This document shows positions 40,729-52,297 of a stretch of 64,000 nt of DNA, piece by piece. Under the pieces are notes generated by a model that was not told the origin of the DNA, ran no database searches, and was given only the letters and a program-made list of their open reading frames with translations. Made by a program: the position numbers and the translations under genes. Each line of letters opens with the position of its first letter. Within the stretch, counting starts at the first letter, position 1. Origin of the DNA: Ideonella sp. (GTDB lineage: Bacteria; Pseudomonadota; Gammaproteobacteria; Burkholderiales; Burkholderiaceae_C); NCBI GenBank assembly GCA_016721465.1, contig JADKIA010000008.1:496001-560000 (forward strand), in the 5' to 3' direction.

Positions 40729-42024
40729 ATGGTTCCCCACCTGATCACCGCCCTAGCCAGCCCCATCAACGAGCTGGAGCAGCGCATCCTGGAGTCCATG
40801 CCGGCCATCGAGCGCTGGTTCCGGCTCGAGTGGATGGAACACACGCCGCCGTTCTATACCGCGGTGGACGTGCGCAACGCCGGCTTCAAGCTGGCGCCGG
40901 TGGCCACCAACCTGTTTCCCGGCGGCTTCAACAACCTCACGCCGCAGATGCTGCCGCTGGCCGTGCAGGCGGCCATGGCCGCCATCGAGAAGATCTGCCC
41001 CGAGGCCAAGAACCTGCTGCTGATCCCCGAGCAAGGCAACCGCAACTCGTTCTACCTGCAGAACCTGCTGCAGCTGATGCGCGTGTTCACCCAGGCCGGC
41101 CTGAATGTGCGACTGGGCACGCTGGATGCCGACATCACCGCGCCCACGCCGCTGCTGCTGCCCGAGGGCGAGCAGCTGGTGCTGCATCCGCTCAAGCGCA
41201 CGCGCGGGCGCCTGGGCCTGAAGGACTTCGATCCCTGCACCATCCTGCTCAACACCGACCTGGCCGCCGGTGTGCCCAAGGTGCTGGAAAAGCTGCACGA
41301 GCAGTACCTGCTGCCGCCACTGCACGCCGGCTGGGCCACACGCCGCAAGTCGAACCACTTCAAGAGCTACGAAGAGGTGGCCAAGAAGTTCGCCAAGCTG
41401 CTGGGCATGGACCCATGGCTGATCAACCCGATGTACGCCGCCTGTGGCGAGGTCGATTTCACCGACGGCACGGGGCTGGACAACGTGCGCGCGCAGGCCG
41501 AGGCGCTGCTCACCAAGATCCGCCGCAAGCACAAGGAATACGGCATCAGCGACAAGCCCTTCGTCGTCATCAAGGCCGACAACGGCAGCGGGCTGGGCAT
41601 CAAGGCCATCAGCGATGCCAAGGAACTGGACGACCCGGCGCTGCGCGAGCGCTGCCAGCGTCACGCCGCGCTGCACGGCCCCGGCGTGGCCGAGTTGATC
41701 GTGCAGGAGGGCGTGCCCACCAATGAGCGCGTGAACGAGGCGCTGGCCGAGCCGGTGGTCTACATGATCGACCGCTACGTGGTGGGCGGCTTCTACCGGG
41801 TGCGGGCCGAGCTGGGCCAGGGCGACGAAGAGGCCACTTCCGCGACCGCGAGCTATGTGCCGCTGGCCTTCGCCGAGAGCCACCACCTGCCCAAGCTGGG
41901 CGAGAAGCCCGGTGCCAGTGCGCCCAACCGTTTCTACATGTACGGCGTGATCGGTCGACTGGCGATGCTGGCCGCCAGCTACGAGCTCGAGGCCACCGAT
42001 CCGGACGCCGAGGTCTACGACTGA
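40729..42024 (+). CDS. gshA: Glutamate-cysteine ligase (proteobacterial GshA type)
   Basis: This 431-residue enzyme makes gamma-glutamylcysteine, the first step of glutathione synthesis. It belongs to the GshA family found in beta- and some gammaproteobacteria and is not similar to E. coli GshA. Landmarks are FYTAVDVRNAGFKLAPVATN near the N-terminus, LLIPEQGNRNSFYLQNLLQL, HAGWATRRKSNHFKSYEEVA and a FVVIKADNGSGLGIK ATP-binding stretch. The length is normal. gshB lies 4.6 kb downstream on the same strand, separated by kup, an opposing MFS gene and benE, so both steps of glutathione synthesis are encoded here. Confidence 0.94.
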   Translation: MVPHLITALASPINELEQRILESMPAIERWFRLEWMEHTPPFYTAVDVRNAGFKLAPVATNLFPGGFNNLTPQMLPLAVQAAMAAIEKICPEAKNLLLIPEQGNRNSFYLQNLLQLMRVFTQAGLNVRLGTLDADITAPTPLLLPEGEQLVLHPLKRTRGRLGLKDFDPCTILLNTDLAAGVPKVLEKLHEQYLLPPLHAGWATRRKSNHFKSYEEVAKKFAKLLGMDPWLINPMYAACGEVDFTDGTGLDNVRAQAEALLTKIRRKHKEYGISDKPFVVIKADNGSGLGIKAISDAKELDDPALRERCQRHAALHGPGVAELIVQEGVPTNERVNEALAEPVVYMIDRYVVGGFYRVRAELGQGDEEATSATASYVPLAFAESHHLPKLGEKPGASAPNRFYMYGVIGRLAMLAASYELEATDPDAEVYD

Positions 42025-42102
42025 GCCCGCGCCCGCCCGCCGCTTCGGGCTGGCGGCCCGCGTTTGTCAAGCCGGCTGTGGCGTAGTTGCCATAGCGGGG
42101 CC

Positions 42103-42133
42103 TTGACGCGGTGCAACGCGCCCGGCGCACAAT
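42103..42133 (+). promoter_or_regulatory. Sigma-70 promoter upstream of kup
   Basis: TTGACG (42103-42108) and CACAAT (42128-42133) form a -35/-10 pair with a 19-nt spacer, slightly long. The predicted start near 42140 leaves a leader of about 40 nt before the TTG start of kup. Confidence 0.5.
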
Positions 42134-42178
42134 GGCTGCTTTTGTTTTCGGTGCTGGCGACCCCGGTGCCAAGCTGCT

Positions 42179-44062
42179 TTGAGCAAGGCACACGCCCCCA
42201 AGAGCCCGGCCGCCCTGGCCGCGCTGACGCTCGGCGCACTGGGCGTCGTCTATGGCGACATCGGCACCAGCCCGCTGTATGCGCTGAAGGAAGTCTTCCA
42301 CGGCGGGCACGTGGCCCCCACGTCGGCCAACATCCTCGGGGTGCTGTCGCTGATCTTCTGGACGATGACCATCATCGTCTCGCTCAAGTACGTGCTGCTG
42401 ATCCTGCGCGCCGACAACAACGGCGAAGGCGGCCTGATCGCCATGCTGGCGCTGGCCACCACGGCGGTGAAGGACCGGCCCGCCCTGCGCCGCGTGCTGA
42501 TGACGGTGGGCCTGTTCGGCACGGCCATCTTCTATGGCGACGGCGTGATCACACCGGCCATCTCGGTGCTGTCCGCGGTGGAGGGCCTGGAGGTGGCCGC
42601 CCCGGCGCTGCACAGCTGGGTCATTCCGCTCACCTTGATCGTCCTGACCGGCTTGTTTGCCGTGCAGCGCTTCGGCACCGGCGGCATCGGCAAGTTCTTC
42701 GGGCCCATCACCCTGGTGTGGTTCATCGTGCTGGTGGCATTGGGCATTCCGCACATCCTGGCCAACCCGGCCGTGCTGGTGGCACTGAACCCGGCCTACG
42801 CCGTCGCGTTCTTCGTGCACAACCCGACGGTGGCCTTCGTCGGCCTGGGCGCCGTGGTGCTGTGCGTCACCGGCGGCGAAGCGCTCTACGCCGACATGGG
42901 CCACTTTGGCAAGCGGCCCATCCGCATTGCCTGGTATGGCTTCGTGATGCCCGCGCTGGTGGTGAACTACTTCGGCCAGGGCGCCATGCTGCTGGCCCAT
43001 CCCGATGCCGTGGACAACCCCTTCTTCAAGATGACGCCGGAGTGGGCGCAGCTGCCGATGGTGTTCCTGGCCACGGCGGCCACCGTGATCGCGTCGCAGG
43101 CGCTGATCTCGGCGGCCTTCTCGGTCACCAAGCAGGCCATCCAGTTGGGCCTGCTGCCCCGCATGGCGATCAAGCACACTTCGGTGCGCGACACCGGCCA
43201 GATCTACGTGCCGTTGATCAACTGGGGGCTGTTCGCCTTCATCGTGCTGGCCGTGGCGCTGTTCAAGACCTCGTCCAACCTGGCCTCGGCCTATGGCATT
43301 GCGGTGACACTGGACATGACCATCACCACCGTGATGACCTTCTTCGTGATCCGCTTCGGCTGGAAGTACGCGCTGGTCCCCAGCCTGCTGGCCACGATCT
43401 TCTTCTTCGTCATCGACATCACCTTCTTCCTCAGCAACATGCTCAAGCTGGTGGCCGGCGGCTGGTTCCCGCTGGTGCTGGGATTCGGCATGTTCCTGCT
43501 GATGATGACCTGGGCGCAGGGCCGCAAGCTGATGCAGGCCCGGCTGCGCGACGACGCGATCGAGCTGAAGGGCTTCCTCGATGCGGTGTTCATCAGCCCG
43601 CCCACTCGCGTGGCCGGCACGGCCGTCTTCCTGGCCGCCGAAGAGGGCCTGACACCCAACGCCCTGCTGCACAACCTGAAGCACAACAAGGTGCTGCACG
43701 AGTACAACCTGTTCGTCAGCGTCAAGCACCACGAGGTGCCCTGGGTGGGCTTCGACAAGCGCATCCAGATGGAATCGCTGGGCCACGACTGCTGGCAGGT
43801 GGTGCTGCACTTCGGCTTCAAGAACGACCCCGACGTGCCCGAGGCGCTGAAGCTGCTGGAAGACCGCGGCATCCCGTTGCCGGACATGGACACCAGCTAC
43901 TTCCTCAGCCGCGACATCGTGATCCCCACCTTCGGCGATGGCATGTCGCTGTGGCGCGAGAAGCTGTTCGCCGGCATGCACCGCAACGCCGCCGCGGCGG
44001 CCGATTTCCTCTACCTGCCGTCCAACCGCATCGTCGAGCTGGGCGCCAAGGTCGAGATCTAG
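42179..44062 (+). CDS. kup: Kup potassium uptake protein
   Basis: This 627-residue K+/H+ symporter of the KUP/HAK family has 12 predicted membrane helices in the first 440 residues and a C-terminal cytoplasmic domain of about 180. Hallmarks are LGALGVVYGDIGTSPLYALK at the start, RADNNGEGGLIAMLAL, FYGDGVITPAISVLSAVEG, VTGGEALYADMGHFGK and SANDFFL-like end motifs. The start is a TTG at 42179, since homologues begin with this SKAHAPKSPAALA-like segment and no ATG precedes it in frame. Translation from TTG suggests modest expression. Convergent with the MFS gene (4 bp between stops). Confidence 0.95.
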   Translation: MSKAHAPKSPAALAALTLGALGVVYGDIGTSPLYALKEVFHGGHVAPTSANILGVLSLIFWTMTIIVSLKYVLLILRADNNGEGGLIAMLALATTAVKDRPALRRVLMTVGLFGTAIFYGDGVITPAISVLSAVEGLEVAAPALHSWVIPLTLIVLTGLFAVQRFGTGGIGKFFGPITLVWFIVLVALGIPHILANPAVLVALNPAYAVAFFVHNPTVAFVGLGAVVLCVTGGEALYADMGHFGKRPIRIAWYGFVMPALVVNYFGQGAMLLAHPDAVDNPFFKMTPEWAQLPMVFLATAATVIASQALISAAFSVTKQAIQLGLLPRMAIKHTSVRDTGQIYVPLINWGLFAFIVLAVALFKTSSNLASAYGIAVTLDMTITTVMTFFVIRFGWKYALVPSLLATIFFFVIDITFFLSNMLKLVAGGWFPLVLGFGMFLLMMTWAQGRKLMQARLRDDAIELKGFLDAVFISPPTRVAGTAVFLAAEEGLTPNALLHNLKHNKVLHEYNLFVSVKHHEVPWVGFDKRIQMESLGHDCWQVVLHFGFKNDPDVPEALKLLEDRGIPLPDMDTSYFLSRDIVIPTFGDGMSLWREKLFAGMHRNAAAAADFLYLPSNRIVELGAKVEI

Positions 44063-44066
44063 CGCC

Positions 44067-45299
44067 TCAACTGAGCGGCCGCTGTCGCGAGGCCAGCAGT
44101 GCGCCGAGCAGCAGCGCCGCTGCGGACACCAGCAGCCCCATGCGCAGGCCGCCGGGGCCATCGGCCAGGCGGCCCACCAGGCTGGGGCCGACGATCTGCC
44201 CGAACGCGAAGACGATGGTGAACACGCTGATGCCCGCCGGCCATGCCGCAGGGGGCAGGTTGTGCCGCACCAGCGCGGTGGTGGAGGCCACCACCGACAG
44301 GAACACGCCGCCGAACAGCGCCCCCGAGACGAAAGCCACCGCGGCATGCGGCCACAGCACCGGCAGCGCCGTGGCCACCGCCAGCAAGGCGTTCAACAGC
44401 GCCAGTGCCTGGCCGCCGCGGCTGCGCTGCAACAGGCGGGCCCACAGCCAGGGCGAAGCCATCACGCCCAGGCCCAGCACCGCATAGAAGGCCACCACGG
44501 TACCGGTGGCCAGCAGCTGCTCACGCAGCAGCGTGACGATGAAGGTCATGTAGCCGATGTAGCCCAGGCCGAACATGAAGTAGCCGGCCAGGCCGAAAGC
44601 GAAGGGCCGCAGGCCGAGCCGGGCCCTGCCGACAGCGGCCGCGCCGAGTGCCGGCGCCGCCGCGCCGTCGTGCGCAAAGCGGACCATCGGCAGGGTGGCC
44701 ACGGCGGCCAGGGCCGCCAGCGCGATCCATGCCCCGGCCCACCCGCTGCCGCCCACCAGCGGCCAGGCCACCAGCGGGGGCACCAGCAGCGCGCTGGCCA
44801 CGATGCCCATGCCGGTGCCGCCGTAGTACAGGCCCAGCACCAGGCTGGGCGTGATCCCCGGGCCCAGATCGGGCCGGTTGCCCAGCCGCGCGGCCATCAA
44901 GCCACCGGCCACGAACACGGCCGCGCTGGCCATGCCGGTGCCCAAGCGCAGGGCGTACAGGGCCGCCTCGGCACGCACGAATCCGTGCAGTGCCAGCAGC
45001 ACCGCGGCGAGCAGACTGCCGCCGATGAGTGCTGCGCGCGCGCCGAATCGCCGCATCAGCCAAGGGGCGGCCAGCGCGCCGGCCAGATAGCCCGCGGCGT
45101 TGAGCGTGTTCATGGCACCGGCGGTGAAGTAGCTCCAGCCCAGATCGGCGCGCATCGGCGGCAGCAGCAGCGCATAGGAGAAGCGCGCCAGCCCGAGCGA
45201 GACGGCCGCGCCGAGCGCCAGTGCCAGCGCGGCGATCAGGGTGCGGCGCGTGGCATCGCGCTCTGCGGGCGACGTGCCGGGCGCGGGCGGTGCGGGCAT
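44067..45299 (-). CDS. YbfB/YjiJ family MFS transporter
   Basis: This 410-residue protein has 12 predicted membrane helices. The family start LGLARFSYALLLPPMRADLG follows a short cytoplasmic segment, and NTLNAAGYLAGALAAPWLMR is the usual helix 2/loop motif. Later landmarks are the SLVLGLYYGGTGMGIVAS segment and the GYIGYMTFIVTLLREQ segment, both typical of YbfB/YjiJ proteins. The substrates of this family are not known. The ATG at 45299 was used. The 143 bp between this start and benE is the shared promoter region of two divergent genes. Confidence 0.87.
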   Translation of the reverse strand: MPAPPAPGTSPAERDATRRTLIAALALALGAAVSLGLARFSYALLLPPMRADLGWSYFTAGAMNTLNAAGYLAGALAAPWLMRRFGARAALIGGSLLAAVLLALHGFVRAEAALYALRLGTGMASAAVFVAGGLMAARLGNRPDLGPGITPSLVLGLYYGGTGMGIVASALLVPPLVAWPLVGGSGWAGAWIALAALAAVATLPMVRFAHDGAAAPALGAAAVGRARLGLRPFAFGLAGYFMFGLGYIGYMTFIVTLLREQLLATGTVVAFYAVLGLGVMASPWLWARLLQRSRGGQALALLNALLAVATALPVLWPHAAVAFVSGALFGGVFLSVVASTTALVRHNLPPAAWPAGISVFTIVFAFGQIVGPSLVGRLADGPGGLRMGLLVSAAALLLGALLASRQRPLS

Positions 45300-45442
45300 G
45301 CGCACAGACTATCAGAGCCTGGCCAGGCACCGCCACGCCCTGCTGGCCCATCTGCCCCCGGGTGATCTCGAGCAGGCGCTGCAGCTCGGTGCGTGCCAGC
45401 CGCTATTCTTCACGGCTGCAACAGTGGGATGGGGGAGCGGGG

Positions 45443-46615
45443 ATGCGAAGCGTGTGGGCCGATCTGTCGGTGTCGGCGGTGGTGGCCGGGTTCGTGGCGG
45501 TGCTGGTGGGCTATTCCAGCTCGGTGGCCATCGTGTTCCAGGCGGCGCAGGCGCTGGGCGCCAGTGCGGCGCAGACGGCCTCGTGGATGTGGGCGCTGGG
45601 CCTGGCCATGGGGGTGAGCTGCATCGGCCTGTCGCTGCGCTGGCGCCTGCCGGTGCTCACGGCCTGGAGCACGCCCGGCGCCGCGCTGATCGCCGCCACC
45701 CAGGGTGTCAACCTGGCCGATGCCACCGGGGCCTTCATCGTCTGCGCGGTGCTCATCGTCCTGGCCGGCATGACGCGCGCCTTCGAGCGGGTGATGGACC
45801 GCGTGCCCATGGCCGTCGCTGCCGCGCTGCTGGCCGGGGTGCTGGCGCGCTTCGGCCTGGACGCGGTGCTGGCCGTGCGCACGGCGCCGCTGCTGGTGCT
45901 GAGCATGGCGGTGGCCTTCCTGCTCGGCCGGCGCCTGTGGCCGCGCTACGCCGTGCCGGGCGTGTTGCTGGCGGGCGTGCTGGTGGCGGGCCTGCAGGGC
46001 CGGCTGGCCTTGCAGACGGTGCACTGGGCCTGGGCCCAGCCGGTGTGGACGGCACCCAGCTTCAGCCTGGCGGCCACCGTGGGCGTGGCGCTGCCGCTGT
46101 TCATCGTCACCATGGCGTCGCAGAACCTGCCCGGCGTGGCCGCACAACGCGCCGCCGGCTACGCCACGCCGGTGTCGCCGGTGATCACCACCACGGGCCT
46201 GGTCTCGTTGGTGTTCGCGCCTTTTGGTGGCTATGCCATCAACCTGGCGGCCATCACGGCGGCGATCTGCATGGGCCGCGAGGCGCACGAAGACCCGTCG
46301 CGGCGCTACATGGCCAGCGTGATGGCGGGCGTGTTCTACACCACGCTGGGTCTGGCCGGCGGGGCGGTGGTGGGGCTGCTCGCCGCCTTTCCGCGCGAGC
46401 TGGTGGTCACCGTGGCCGGGCTCGCGCTGCTGGGCACCATCGCCGGTGGGCTGGCCACGGCGCTGAAGGAAGAGGCGCACCGGGATGCGGCCGCGCTCAC
46501 CTTCCTGGTCACCTTGTCGGGCCTGAGCATGGGCGGCATCGGTTCGGCCTTCTGGGGCGTCGCAGCGGGCAGCATTGCCTTGGCTGTGCAACACTGGCGC
46601 GCCCCCCGTTCCTAG
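45443..46615 (+). CDS. benE: BenE family benzoate/H+ symporter-like transporter
   Basis: This 390-residue membrane protein of the BenE family has 12 helices with WSTPGAALIAATQGVNLADA in the first half, VTMASQNLPGVAAQRAAGY in the middle, and PFGGYAINLAAITAAICMGR. The start follows GGGGGAG. BenE of Acinetobacter moves benzoate, but many family members sit away from benzoate genes, as here, so the substrate is open. It ends 24 bp before gshB on the same strand and may be co-transcribed with it. Confidence 0.88.
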   Translation: MRSVWADLSVSAVVAGFVAVLVGYSSSVAIVFQAAQALGASAAQTASWMWALGLAMGVSCIGLSLRWRLPVLTAWSTPGAALIAATQGVNLADATGAFIVCAVLIVLAGMTRAFERVMDRVPMAVAAALLAGVLARFGLDAVLAVRTAPLLVLSMAVAFLLGRRLWPRYAVPGVLLAGVLVAGLQGRLALQTVHWAWAQPVWTAPSFSLAATVGVALPLFIVTMASQNLPGVAAQRAAGYATPVSPVITTTGLVSLVFAPFGGYAINLAAITAAICMGREAHEDPSRRYMASVMAGVFYTTLGLAGGAVVGLLAAFPRELVVTVAGLALLGTIAGGLATALKEEAHRDAAALTFLVTLSGLSMGGIGSAFWGVAAGSIALAVQHWRAPRS

Positions 46616-46639
46616 CCTGCCGTGCCCGGCCCCATTGCC

Positions 46640-47598
46640 ATGAAGCTGCTGTTCGTTGCCGACCCCTTGGAGTCGTTCAAGACCTACAAGGACACGACGT
46701 TCTCGATGATGCGCGAGGCCGCCAGGCGCGGCCACCAGATCTGGGCCTGCGAGCCGGCCGACCTGGTGTGGGTGCGTGGCTCGCGGGTGGTGGCGCGCGA
46801 TGCGCGGGCCATCACGCTCACCGGCGACGACACCAGCCATGAGCGGGCCTGGTTCAATGTGGTGGCCGAAGGCGAACTGGCCCTGGCCGACACCCAGGCC
46901 GTGATCATGCGCAAGGACCCGCCGTTCGACAGCGAGTACTTCTACGCCACCCACCTGCTCAGCCAGGCCGAGCGCGATGGCGCCCGCGTCTTCAACAGCC
47001 CGGCAGCGCTGCGCGACCACCCCGAGAAACTCGCGATCCTGGAGTTCCCGCAGTTCATCGGCCCCACGCTGGTCACCCGCAGCGCCGACGCGGTGCGCGC
47101 CTTCCACGCCGAGCACCAGGACATCATCCTCAAGCCGCTGGACGGCATGGGCGGCATGGGCATCTTCCGCGTCGGCCCCGACGGCCTGAACCTGGGCTCG
47201 ATCACCGAGACGCTGAACAAGGACGGCGCGCAGACGCTGATGGTGCAGAAATACCTGCCCGAGATCGTCAGGGGCGACAAGCGCGTGCTGGTGATCGGCG
47301 GCGAGCCGGTGCCCTTCTGCCTGGCGCGCATCCCGCAGGGCAGCGAGATCCGGGGCAACCTGGCGGCCGGTGGCAAAGGGGTGGCTCAACCGCTGAGCGA
47401 CCGCGACCGCGAGATCGCCAGCGCGCTCGGCCCCATCCTCGCTGCGCGCGGACTGCTGCTGGTGGGCCTGGACGTCATCGGCGACAGCCTCACCGAGATC
47501 AACGTCACCAGCCCCACCTGCTTCCAGGAAATCACGCAGCAGACCGGCTTCGACGTGGCCCACATGTTCATCAACGCACTCGAGAAGGCAGCCCAATC

Positions 47599-47602
<4 letters not shown>
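46640..47602 (+). CDS. gshB: Glutathione synthetase
   Basis: This 320-residue ATP-grasp enzyme adds glycine to gamma-glutamylcysteine. The order is an N-terminal domain (MKLLFVADPLESFKTYKDTT), VIMRKDPPFDSEYFYATHLL, the ATP-binding IILKPLDGMGGMGIFRV loop, YLPEIVRGDKRVLVIGGEPV, and the INVTSPTCFQEI metal-site motif. The length is typical. Its TGA overlaps the GTG of frmA (GTGA), coupling glutathione synthesis to the glutathione-dependent formaldehyde dehydrogenase. Confidence 0.96.
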
Positions 47603-48705
<1,103 letters not shown>

Positions 48706-48714
48706 TCGTTTGAC

Positions 48715-49578
48715 ATGGCCAGCTGGGAAACCATGTCCGAACACGCCTGCTTCGGCGGCGTGCAGCGCTTTCACCGCCATGCCTCCAGCGAGATCGGCCT
48801 GCCGATGCGCTTTGCGCTGTACCTGCCGCCGCAGGCGCTGGGCGGCTCAGCCCAGCGCGTGCCGCTGCTGGTCTACCTGGCGGGCCTGACCTGCACCGAG
48901 GAGACCTTCACCATGAAGGCCGGCGCGCAGCGCCTGGCCTCCGAGCTGGGCCTGGCCCTGCTGATGCCCGACACCAGCCCGCGCGGCGCCAACCTGGCCG
49001 GTGAGGCGGATGCGTGGGATTTCGGTGTGGGGGCCGGCTTCTACCTCGATGCCACGCGCGCGCCCTGGGCCGCGCACTGGCGCATGGAGAGCTACCTGCT
49101 CGAAGAGCTGCTGCCGCAGGTGGCCGCCCACGCGCCCGTGGACGCGGCCCGCACGGGCCTGTTTGGTCATTCGATGGGCGGGCACGGCGCGCTGACGCTG
49201 GCCCTGCGCCACCCGGGGCGCTTCCGGAGCGTGTCCGCCTTGGCGCCCATCTGTGCGCCCAGCGAATGCCCTTGGGGCCAAACGGCCTTCAGCGGCTACC
49301 TGGGTGCCGATCGCAGTGCCTGGGACGCGCACGATGCCACCGTGCTGATGCGCACGCAGCGCGCAGCGCCCTACCCGCAAGGCATCCTCATCGACCAGGG
49401 CCTGGCCGACAAGTTCCTGGCCGAGCAGTTGCACCCGGAGGCCTTCGAGATCGCCTGCGCCGCCGTGGCACAGCCGCTGACGCTGCGCCGGCATGCGGGC
49501 TACGACCATGGCTACTACTTCATCGCCAGCTTCGTGGACGATCACCTGCGGCACCATGCGCGGCAGCTCAAGCTCTGA
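48715..49578 (+). CDS. fghA: S-formylglutathione hydrolase
   Basis: This 287-residue alpha/beta hydrolase of the esterase D family releases formate and glutathione from S-formylglutathione. The nucleophile is Ser153 in the GHSMGGHGALTLAL elbow. Other landmarks are LVYLAGLTCTEETFTMKAGA, GANLAGEADAWDFGVGAGFY and the late HAGYDHGYYFIASF motif containing the catalytic histidine. An in-frame ATG at 48733 could shorten it by six residues; no ribosome binding site decides between them. It is the last gene of gshB-frmA-fghA. Confidence 0.95.
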   Translation: MASWETMSEHACFGGVQRFHRHASSEIGLPMRFALYLPPQALGGSAQRVPLLVYLAGLTCTEETFTMKAGAQRLASELGLALLMPDTSPRGANLAGEADAWDFGVGAGFYLDATRAPWAAHWRMESYLLEELLPQVAAHAPVDAARTGLFGHSMGGHGALTLALRHPGRFRSVSALAPICAPSECPWGQTAFSGYLGADRSAWDAHDATVLMRTQRAAPYPQGILIDQGLADKFLAEQLHPEAFEIACAAVAQPLTLRRHAGYDHGYYFIASFVDDHLRHHARQLKL

Positions 49579-49625
49579 GTGCATGTTCGGCGCATCGGTG
49601 GCGAGGCGGTGCTGAGTGCTGTGCT

Positions 49626-49838
49626 TCGCTGGAAGTGGCACCCTTTGATCGCAAGGCGGCCGAGGTTTTCGGGTCTGTCCGAGCCTGGCTGGCATCGCAG
49701 CGCACGCCGATCGGGCCTTTTGACACCCAGATCGCCGCCCACGCCCAGACCTTGGGGGTCACGCTGGTCACCAACAACCTGCGCGAGTTCAAACGCGTGC
49801 CCGGGTTGCGGCTTGAGAACTGGGCGGACGCTGGTTGA
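49626..49838 (+). pseudogene. VapC-type PIN toxin, C-terminal remnant
   Basis: The last 70 codons before the TGA at 49836 read like the second half of a VapC ribonuclease: VAPFDRKAAEVFGSVRAWL, then a TPIGPFDTQIAAHAQTLG segment with the acidic PIN residue, then TLVTNNLREFKRVPGLRLEN. The first half, with the two N-terminal acidic residues and a start codon, is missing; upstream sequence belongs to the end of fghA and shows no homology. No vapB is visible. A 5'-truncated relic, so no active toxin is expected. Confidence 0.75.
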
Positions 49839-49963
49839 GCGGCGCCCCGACGCAGCCGCCTGCGCATGAGCGTGACGACGCGTCCGTGTCTTGCCCATTC
49901 GGTGATGGCAAGGTCCCACCTCGGTCGCCGATCGTGCGGGCACAACTGCGCTCGCGGCCGCAG

Positions 49964-50092
49964 TCAGAAATCGATATCGCCGGTGTAGCGCGGGTGGCCA
50001 TGCGCCGCCAGCGCATGGCCACCGACCACGAGGTACTCAAAGCCCCTGGCGCTGAGCCACCCGGCAAACGCTTTGAAGTCGCGGTTCAGCAT
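49964..50092 (-). pseudogene. MNT/AbiEii-like nucleotidyltransferase, N-terminal stub
   Basis: An ATG at 50092 opens a 42-codon frame that contains FEYLVVGGHALAAHGHPRYT followed by GDIDF and then a TGA. GG-x(n)-D-x-D is the nucleotidyltransferase active-site strand, and this spacing matches the antitoxin/toxin-type nucleotidyltransferases of HEPN/MNT-like modules. The protein stops directly after the first catalytic acidic residues, and sequence beyond (49839-49963) shows no continuation. A truncated remnant. Its start overlaps the stop of the upstream small frame (ATGCTGA). Confidence 0.65.
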
Positions 50093-50235
50093 CCGTTGCA
50101 TCGGTCAAGCTGCGAGGCCGCAGTACGCAGCGACTTGACCGCGGCAATGCGCTCGGCCATCGGGCGCGACAGCCAGTAGCGCAGATCGGCCGCTGGCTGC
50201 TGGCGTTTGCGTACAAGCGTGATGACGCGTTCCAT
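50086..50235 (-). pseudogene. Small partner gene of the nucleotidyltransferase stub, probably frameshifted
   Basis: A 49-codon frame begins MERVITLVRKRQQPAADLRY and continues WLSRPMAERIAAVKSLR. The YWLSRPxxERIAAVExLR pattern is familiar from the short protein encoded just upstream of nucleotidyltransferases in such modules. After LR the reading frame loses family character; the neighbouring frame instead gives TDAEPRLQSVCRVAQRQG, a plausible family C-terminus ending at 50037. I infer a frameshift near 50120. The two readings overlap the nucleotidyltransferase start. Confidence 0.5.
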
Positions 50236-50274
50236 CGGGCCATCGCCGTCCAACGATGGCGGCTCGCCACAGGG

Positions 50275-50280
50275 GACAAT
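50275..50280 (+). promoter_or_regulatory. -10 element of uup, predicting leaderless mRNA
   Basis: GACAAT lies 6 nt before the ATG of uup, so the start point should coincide with the start codon. No Shine-Dalgarno sequence is present between them, only a run of six C. No good -35 is visible. Confidence 0.45.
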
Positions 50281-50286
50281 CCCCCC

Positions 50287-52182
<1,896 letters not shown>

Positions 52183-52225
52183 CGCGCCTCTGAGTCACCG
52201 CGGCCGGCGCCACCCAGCAGACGCC

Positions 52226-52297
52226 GTGGAACCGGCTTTGCCGGGCCACCGGGGTCGCCCCCCTGGGGGGGAAGCGCCGCAGGCGCTTCCGGGGGGA
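52226..52297. repeat. REP-like palindromic element between convergent genes
   Basis: The segment contains two hairpins: CCGGC-TTT-GCCGG at 52232-52244, and GGAAGCGCC-GCA-GGCGCTTCC at 52270-52290, the latter flanked by C and G runs that can extend the pairing. A very similar GCCGGGCCACxGGGGTCGCCC unit is dispersed in many Burkholderiales genomes between convergent genes, as I recall. It may also act as a bidirectional transcription stop for uup and the opposing gene. Only one copy is in this window. Confidence 0.6.

Noticed and set aside
42132..42182. A 16-codon upstream frame (ATG 42132 to TGA 42182) overlapping the kup start
   Set aside because: Its ATG falls inside the predicted -10 element of kup, so it would not be transcribed from that promoter; no ribosome binding site is seen.
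45298..45442. Open frame in the divergent region between the MFS gene and benE
   Set aside because: It is short, continues into an unrelated frame of benE, has no ribosome binding site and resembles nothing; the region is better read as promoters.
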